A stretch of DNA of 64,000 nucleotides from CAZDUS01 sp964535015. GTDB lineage: Bacteria > Verrucomicrobiota > Kiritimatiellia > CAIKKV01 > CAITUY01. Positions 60,585 through 64,000 of the stretch are shown here, piece after piece (the stretch's first letter is position 1; each line of letters opens with the position of its first letter). Position numbers and translations under genes: made by a program. Location: assembly GCA_964535015.1 (NCBI GenBank), contig CAZHRU010000003.1:1-64000 (forward strand). The letters run 5' to 3'. Under the pieces are notes generated by a model. The model ran no database searches, was not told the DNA's origin, and saw nothing but the letters and a program-made list of their open reading frames with translations.

Positions 60585-60747
60585 TTCGGCGTCCAAAAAG
60601 AGCGCAAGAATGTGACAGGGCGTGATGGAACGCAAGCCGCAACTGTGCGTGGATTATGGGTTGACTCAATTCGCCGCCTGCCTCATTGTTTTGGGCAAAG
60701 GGAAATTTGGATAATTGGCTGTTTCGCGGGGGAAAGGAAAAGTCACC

Positions 60748-61185
60748 ATGCCGTTGCCGTTGTATCCTGGATCCGAGGGGCTTTCGCTAATGGAATTGAC
60801 GAGGCTGACGGCCATGGCGGCGGGGGCCGTGACGGGGGCGGCTGCAGGGTGGCTCTGCAAGCGCAGCATCGGACTTTCCCTGATTGCTTTCATGATTGGC
60901 ATTATGGGGGGGCTGTTGATTGGGACCGGGATGGGGCGGTGGCTTTATGTGGCCGAGAACGGGATTGATTGTTACATCACGGCCGGTTTCGGGTGCCTGG
61001 TGTCAGCCGCTTTGTCCGCGCTGGCCGGATCTATTCCCACGGCGCTGGTGATTTCAGCGGTGATTACCTTTTTGACGTTGCGGCACATGCATCCGCGGCC
61101 GCCGCGAATCCGAACGGGGCTGATGGCGGTGTGGTGCGGCGTGATCGGCGGGCTACTGACGGCGGTGTTCGTGGCGCTGGTGTAG
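60748..61185 (+). CDS. Small membrane protein of unknown function
   Basis: A 145-residue protein with about four hydrophobic helices (TAMAAGAVTGAAAGWL, LIAFMIGIMGGLLIGTG, ITAGFGCLVSAALSALAG, GVIGGLLTAVFVALV), glycine-zipper in style. SD GGAAAGGAAAA precedes the ATG at 60748; 60790 is an alternative. It converges on the next gene with only four bases between the ends. No family recognised. Confidence 0.7.
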   Translation: MPLPLYPGSEGLSLMELTRLTAMAAGAVTGAAAGWLCKRSIGLSLIAFMIGIMGGLLIGTGMGRWLYVAENGIDCYITAGFGCLVSAALSALAGSIPTALVISAVITFLTLRHMHPRPPRIRTGLMAVWCGVIGGLLTAVFVALV

Positions 61186-61189
61186 AGGC

Positions 61190-62500
61190 TCAGGCCTTGA
61201 CGATGTTGCGGGCGGGTTTGGAATAGACGCCCCGCGTATCCACGATCAACTTCGCGTGCCTTTTCAGCATCTTGTAGTCGAACGCCGAATGGTGTGTGGC
61301 CAGCAGGATGGCATCGTAGGAGGCGATGGTTCGCGGGGTCAGGGGCACGCTTTTCAGAGTGAAATGATGTTCCCGCATTTTTGGGAAGACCGGGAAGTAA
61401 GGGTCGGAGTAGGCGTACCGGGCTCCCCGTTTGCGCAGGAGTTCCAGCAGGATCATGGAGGGAGACTCGCGAGGGTCGTCCACGTCCTTCTTGTAGGAGA
61501 GGCCGAGGAGGAGGATGCGGCTGTTCTTGACTGATTTGCCGCGCTCGTTAAGGGCCTCGGCCAGTTTGCCGATGACCCATTCCGGCATGCCGCTGTTCAC
61601 TTCGCCGGCCAGTTCGATGAAGCGGGTATGGACGCCGTATTCCCGGGCCTTCCACGTCAGGTAGAAGGGGTCGATGGGGATGCAGTGGCCGCCGAGGCCG
61701 GGGCCGGGTTGGTAAGGGACGAAGCCGAACGGTTTGGTGGAGGCCGCCTCGATGACCTCGTGGATATCAATGCCCATGCGGTCGGCCACGATCTTCATTT
61801 CGTTTACCAATCCGATATTGACGGAGCGGTGGATGTTTTCCAGGAGTTTGGTCATCTCGGCCACGCGGGTGGAACTGACGGGGACGACCCGGTCAATGGC
61901 CTTGCCGTAGAGGGCTAAGCCGGCGGCGAGGCAGGCGGGGGTGACGCCGCCGCAGACCTTGGGGATGGAACGGGTATTGAACTTCGGGTTGCCGGGGTCC
62001 TCGCGTTCGGGCGAGAAGACCACGAAGTAGTCCTCACCGATGGTGAAGCCGCGCGCGGCGATACGCGGGACGAGTTCCTCGTCGGTGGTGCCGGGATAGG
62101 TGGTGCTTTCCAGCGACATGATCTGGCCGGCGCGGATATGGGGGACGAGTGACTCGACGGTGCCGACGACGAAACTCAGGTCCGGTTCGCGGTGTTCATC
62201 GAGTGGGGTGGGGACGCAGATGATGAGGGCGTCGGTCTTGCGGGCGCGGGCGAAGTCGGTGGTGGCCTCGAAGCCGGATTTGCGGGCGCGGCGGAGCGCC
62301 TGGGCGGGAATATGTTTGATGTAACTTTTCCCGGCGGTGAGCAGTTTGACCTTATGTGGGTCAATATCGATGCCGAGGACCTTGTAGCCTTCCTCGATAA
62401 AGCGCAGGACGAGCGGGAGGCCGACATAGCCCAATCCCACGATGCCGATGACGGCGGACTTGCGATCGAGTTTGCGGATCAGTTTGGTTTTGTAGTCCAT
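61190..62500 (-). CDS. UDP-N-acetylglucosamine/mannosamine 6-dehydrogenase family (WbpA/WecC-like)
   Basis: A 436-residue nucleotide-sugar dehydrogenase. N-terminal Rossmann motif GIVGLGYVGLPLVL, the middle signature with ENIHRSVNIGLVNEM, and catalytic Cys273 in GLGGHCIPIDPFY are present, as is the C-terminal nucleotide-binding LLGLSYKKDVDDPRESP. It oxidises a UDP-sugar to a uronic acid, a precursor of capsule or O-antigen. WbpA-type is likelier than UDP-glucose dehydrogenase because of the sequence around the cysteine, but substrate is not fixed. Start ATG at 62500. Confidence 0.93.
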   Translation of the reverse strand: MDYKTKLIRKLDRKSAVIGIVGLGYVGLPLVLRFIEEGYKVLGIDIDPHKVKLLTAGKSYIKHIPAQALRRARKSGFEATTDFARARKTDALIICVPTPLDEHREPDLSFVVGTVESLVPHIRAGQIMSLESTTYPGTTDEELVPRIAARGFTIGEDYFVVFSPEREDPGNPKFNTRSIPKVCGGVTPACLAAGLALYGKAIDRVVPVSSTRVAEMTKLLENIHRSVNIGLVNEMKIVADRMGIDIHEVIEAASTKPFGFVPYQPGPGLGGHCIPIDPFYLTWKAREYGVHTRFIELAGEVNSGMPEWVIGKLAEALNERGKSVKNSRILLLGLSYKKDVDDPRESPSMILLELLRKRGARYAYSDPYFPVFPKMREHHFTLKSVPLTPRTIASYDAILLATHHSAFDYKMLKRHAKLIVDTRGVYSKPARNIVKA

Positions 62501-62550
62501 GGTGTTTGCCTCCCCCTGAGTCAATGTAGAACCGACTGTCTGGTATTTAA

Positions 62551-62577
62551 CCACGAAGGGTGCGAAGGACACAAAGG
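62551..62577. repeat. Three 9-base CACGAAGG-type units
   Basis: CCACGAAGG, GTGCGAAGG and ACACAAAGG follow with period 9, in the 170-base divergent spacer between the dehydrogenase and the sigma factor genes. This is a microsatellite-like element common in many environmental bacteria. Confidence 0.6.
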
Positions 62578-62670
62578 AAATAGTGACCCGCCATTTGGCG
62601 AAGTCGGCAAACAAAGATTGCCGATCGATTTCCTGTCCGGATTTGCCTTCTGCTGCAGCATACTAGTAGA

Positions 62671-64000
62671 ATGAGCGATGTCATGAACGACAGGGAATTG
62701 TTGCAGGCGTTTGCCCGGCAGAAGTCGGGATCGGCGTTCGCGGAACTGGTGCGCCGCCACGGCAAACTGGTCTATTCCTGTGCCCGGCAACGTGTGGGCG
62801 ACCCCCACGCCGCCGAGGACATTACCCAGTCGGTCTTCCTCGCTCTGGCCATCAAAGCCCCCAAACTGCCGGCCGACGTTGTCTTGCCGGGATGGTTGTA
62901 TCGGGCCACCCGGTTTGCGGCGGCCGAATACCACAGGCGGGAACAACACCGCCGGGAGAGGGAAATGCGAGCCAGCGAACACCAACAGATCCATGGGGCC
63001 ACCGACGACACAGTCGCGCTTTGGGAGGCAATCCGCCCCCACCTGGCCGAGGCGCTCGACGGGTTGTCATCCGCCGACCGTGATGCGGTTTTGCTGCGGT
63101 TCTACGAACAGGCGAGTTACCCGCAGATCGCAGAGACGTTGCGGATGTCGCACGATTCCGCCCGCAAGCGGGTGGATCGGGCGCTGGACAAACTGCGCCG
63201 ATTCTTCACCAAGAAAGGCATCGGAATCGGCACGGGTGCACTGGCGGCCTTGCTTTCCGCGGAAGCCGGAGCCGTAACTCTCCCGGCAACATTTGTGTCC
63301 GCCACGGTCAAGGGAGCGACCTTGGTTGCGGGTGGAAAATTGGCGGCAGGCGTTGGTGTCGGCATGGTGTCGGCCCACGTTGCCGCGTTAACGAAAGGAG
63401 CCCTGAAGATGATATTCATTGCCAAAGTAAAAACCGCCGCCCTGATTGCTGCCGCCTGTGTCGTCGTGGCCGGTAGCGGGGTGGTTGTCGCCAAACAACT
63501 CGTTGTGTCTTCGACACCAGTGCCATCTGAAACGAAAGTTGCGGTGCCGGTAGCCACACCTGTTCTGGTCGCACCCGCACCCGCCCCAGTCACGCCCGAT
63601 CAACCGCCGACTGTGACACCGGCCCCGGCTTCCTCCAAGGTCGCCGACCAGTCAGTCCATTTCACCGAGGCAGACAACGGCAAGACGGTGACGGTCACAG
63701 TGGGGCAGACCTTCGAAATCGTACTCCGCAGTAGCCAGAAACTGACGGGTTGGGAAGGTGGACGGCCTGATGGCGAGAACGTCGTGCGGTTGAGTGAGGA
63801 AAAAGGGTTCCAGTACCGTGCGGTAAAGGTCGGCCGGTGCTTGATCCAGTTGGATCTCGTTTATCCGAGCGGTCCGGAGGTGACAACGCGCAGGAAAGCC
63901 GAGTTGAGGGGCCGTTTCAAATTGACGGTGCAGGTGCGGGCGGCGGACGAGACGTCGGCCACGACGCAGCCGATCCGGCTGGCCAACGGTTTGGAGTTGG
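62671..64000 (+). CDS. ECF sigma factor fused to a membrane anchor and C-terminal beta domain (incomplete)
   Basis: An open frame of at least 443 residues without stop to the window end. Residues about 8-75 form sigma region 2 (HAAEDITQSVFLALAI) and about 125-185 region 4 (YPQIAETLRMSHDSARKRVD), which binds the -35 element. A small-residue stretch (about 190-245) and a strong membrane helix (about 247-280; AALIAAACVVVAGSGVVVA) follow, then a Pro/Ala/Val linker and a beta-rich domain from about 330 (VTVTVGQTFEIVLRSS, FQYRAVKVGRCLIQLDL). The last domain recalls I42 chagasin-type inhibitors, weakly. Anchored ECF factors with long tails are a feature of planctomycete-verrucomicrobial genomes. Start 62671 or 62683; no SD is seen. 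Confidence 0.85.
   Translation, partial: MSDVMNDRELLQAFARQKSGSAFAELVRRHGKLVYSCARQRVGDPHAAEDITQSVFLALAIKAPKLPADVVLPGWLYRATRFAAAEYHRREQHRREREMRASEHQQIHGATDDTVALWEAIRPHLAEALDGLSSADRDAVLLRFYEQASYPQIAETLRMSHDSARKRVDRALDKLRRFFTKKGIGIGTGALAALLSAEAGAVTLPATFVSATVKGATLVAGGKLAAGVGVGMVSAHVAALTKGALKMIFIAKVKTAALIAAACVVVAGSGVVVAKQLVVSSTPVPSETKVAVPVATPVLVAPAPAPVTPDQPPTVTPAPASSKVADQSVHFTEADNGKTVTVTVGQTFEIVLRSSQKLTGWEGGRPDGENVVRLSEEKGFQYRAVKVGRCLIQLDLVYPSGPEVTTRRKAELRGRFKLTVQVRAADETSATTQPIRLANGLEL

Overview
The window is GC-rich bacterial chromosome from a Gram-negative organism: it encodes a FadL-type outer-membrane protein, a TolC/RND efflux system and many lipoprotein signals. Several traits point to the Planctomycetes-Verrucomicrobia-Chlamydiae group, perhaps Kiritimatiellota or Lentisphaerota. 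They are two URO-D-like (uroporphyrinogen-decarboxylase-fold) proteins, a sigma factor with a long membrane-anchored tail, several housekeeping gene fusions, and many short palindromic and microsatellite-like repeats between and inside genes. No rRNA, tRNA or marker gene was seen, so the phylum is inference.

Layout. (1) 1-390: gene tail and short repeats. (2) 390-6101: a secreted protein, divergent from a processive glycosyltransferase with a C-terminal MshEN (c-di-GMP-binding) domain; the latter overlaps by 4 bases a receiver-GAF-GGDEF-receiver-HD-GYP protein. This looks like a c-di-GMP-controlled polysaccharide module. (3) 6124-13263 (minus): four genes overlapping by 4 bases each: a divergent ketoacyl synthase, a 7TM histidine kinase, a soluble histidine kinase and a sigma-54 activator. 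(4) 13264-17300: an AT-rich stretch with an O-methyltransferase, then a textbook sigma-54 promoter in front of a FadL-like porin overlapping a receiver-kinase hybrid. (5) 17353-25316 (minus): two tandem cobalamin-binding-type radical SAM proteins, a double-receiver protein, a hybrid kinase, a J-domain protein and a SIMPL protein. (6) 25309-31775: dihydroorotase-shikimate kinase fusion, then rpmH-rnpA-yidD-yidC-plsY-gpsA. (7) 32075-43393: URO-D-like protein, bifunctional fucokinase/GDP-fucose pyrophosphorylase, purD, purE, an S41-like pseudo-protease, a Sua5-phosphatase fusion, an RpiB-GlyA fusion, a cyclic-nucleotide-binding protein and nth. (8) 43424-49259: small lipoprotein, a 946-residue repeat-rich lipoprotein, a second URO-D-like protein and a membrane/TPR-like protein. 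(9) 49496-52123 (minus): amt-PII-porin. (10) 52668-59098: TetR repressor with a palindromic operator and a TolC-MFP-RND operon. (11) 59073-64000: lactate permease, small membrane protein, nucleotide-sugar dehydrogenase, and an incomplete sigma factor-membrane fusion.

The most unusual part is 1.9-17.3 kb. A glycosyltransferase and its c-di-GMP enzyme sit beside a ketoacyl synthase translationally coupled to two kinases and a sigma-54 activator, an O-methyltransferase, and a sigma-54-driven FadL channel. A coherent hypothesis is a signalling unit that makes, exports/imports and senses a hydrophobic molecule and controls envelope or exopolysaccharide output. Short repeats recur across the window and in several places supply coding sequence, including stop codons, an inter-domain linker and a loop.
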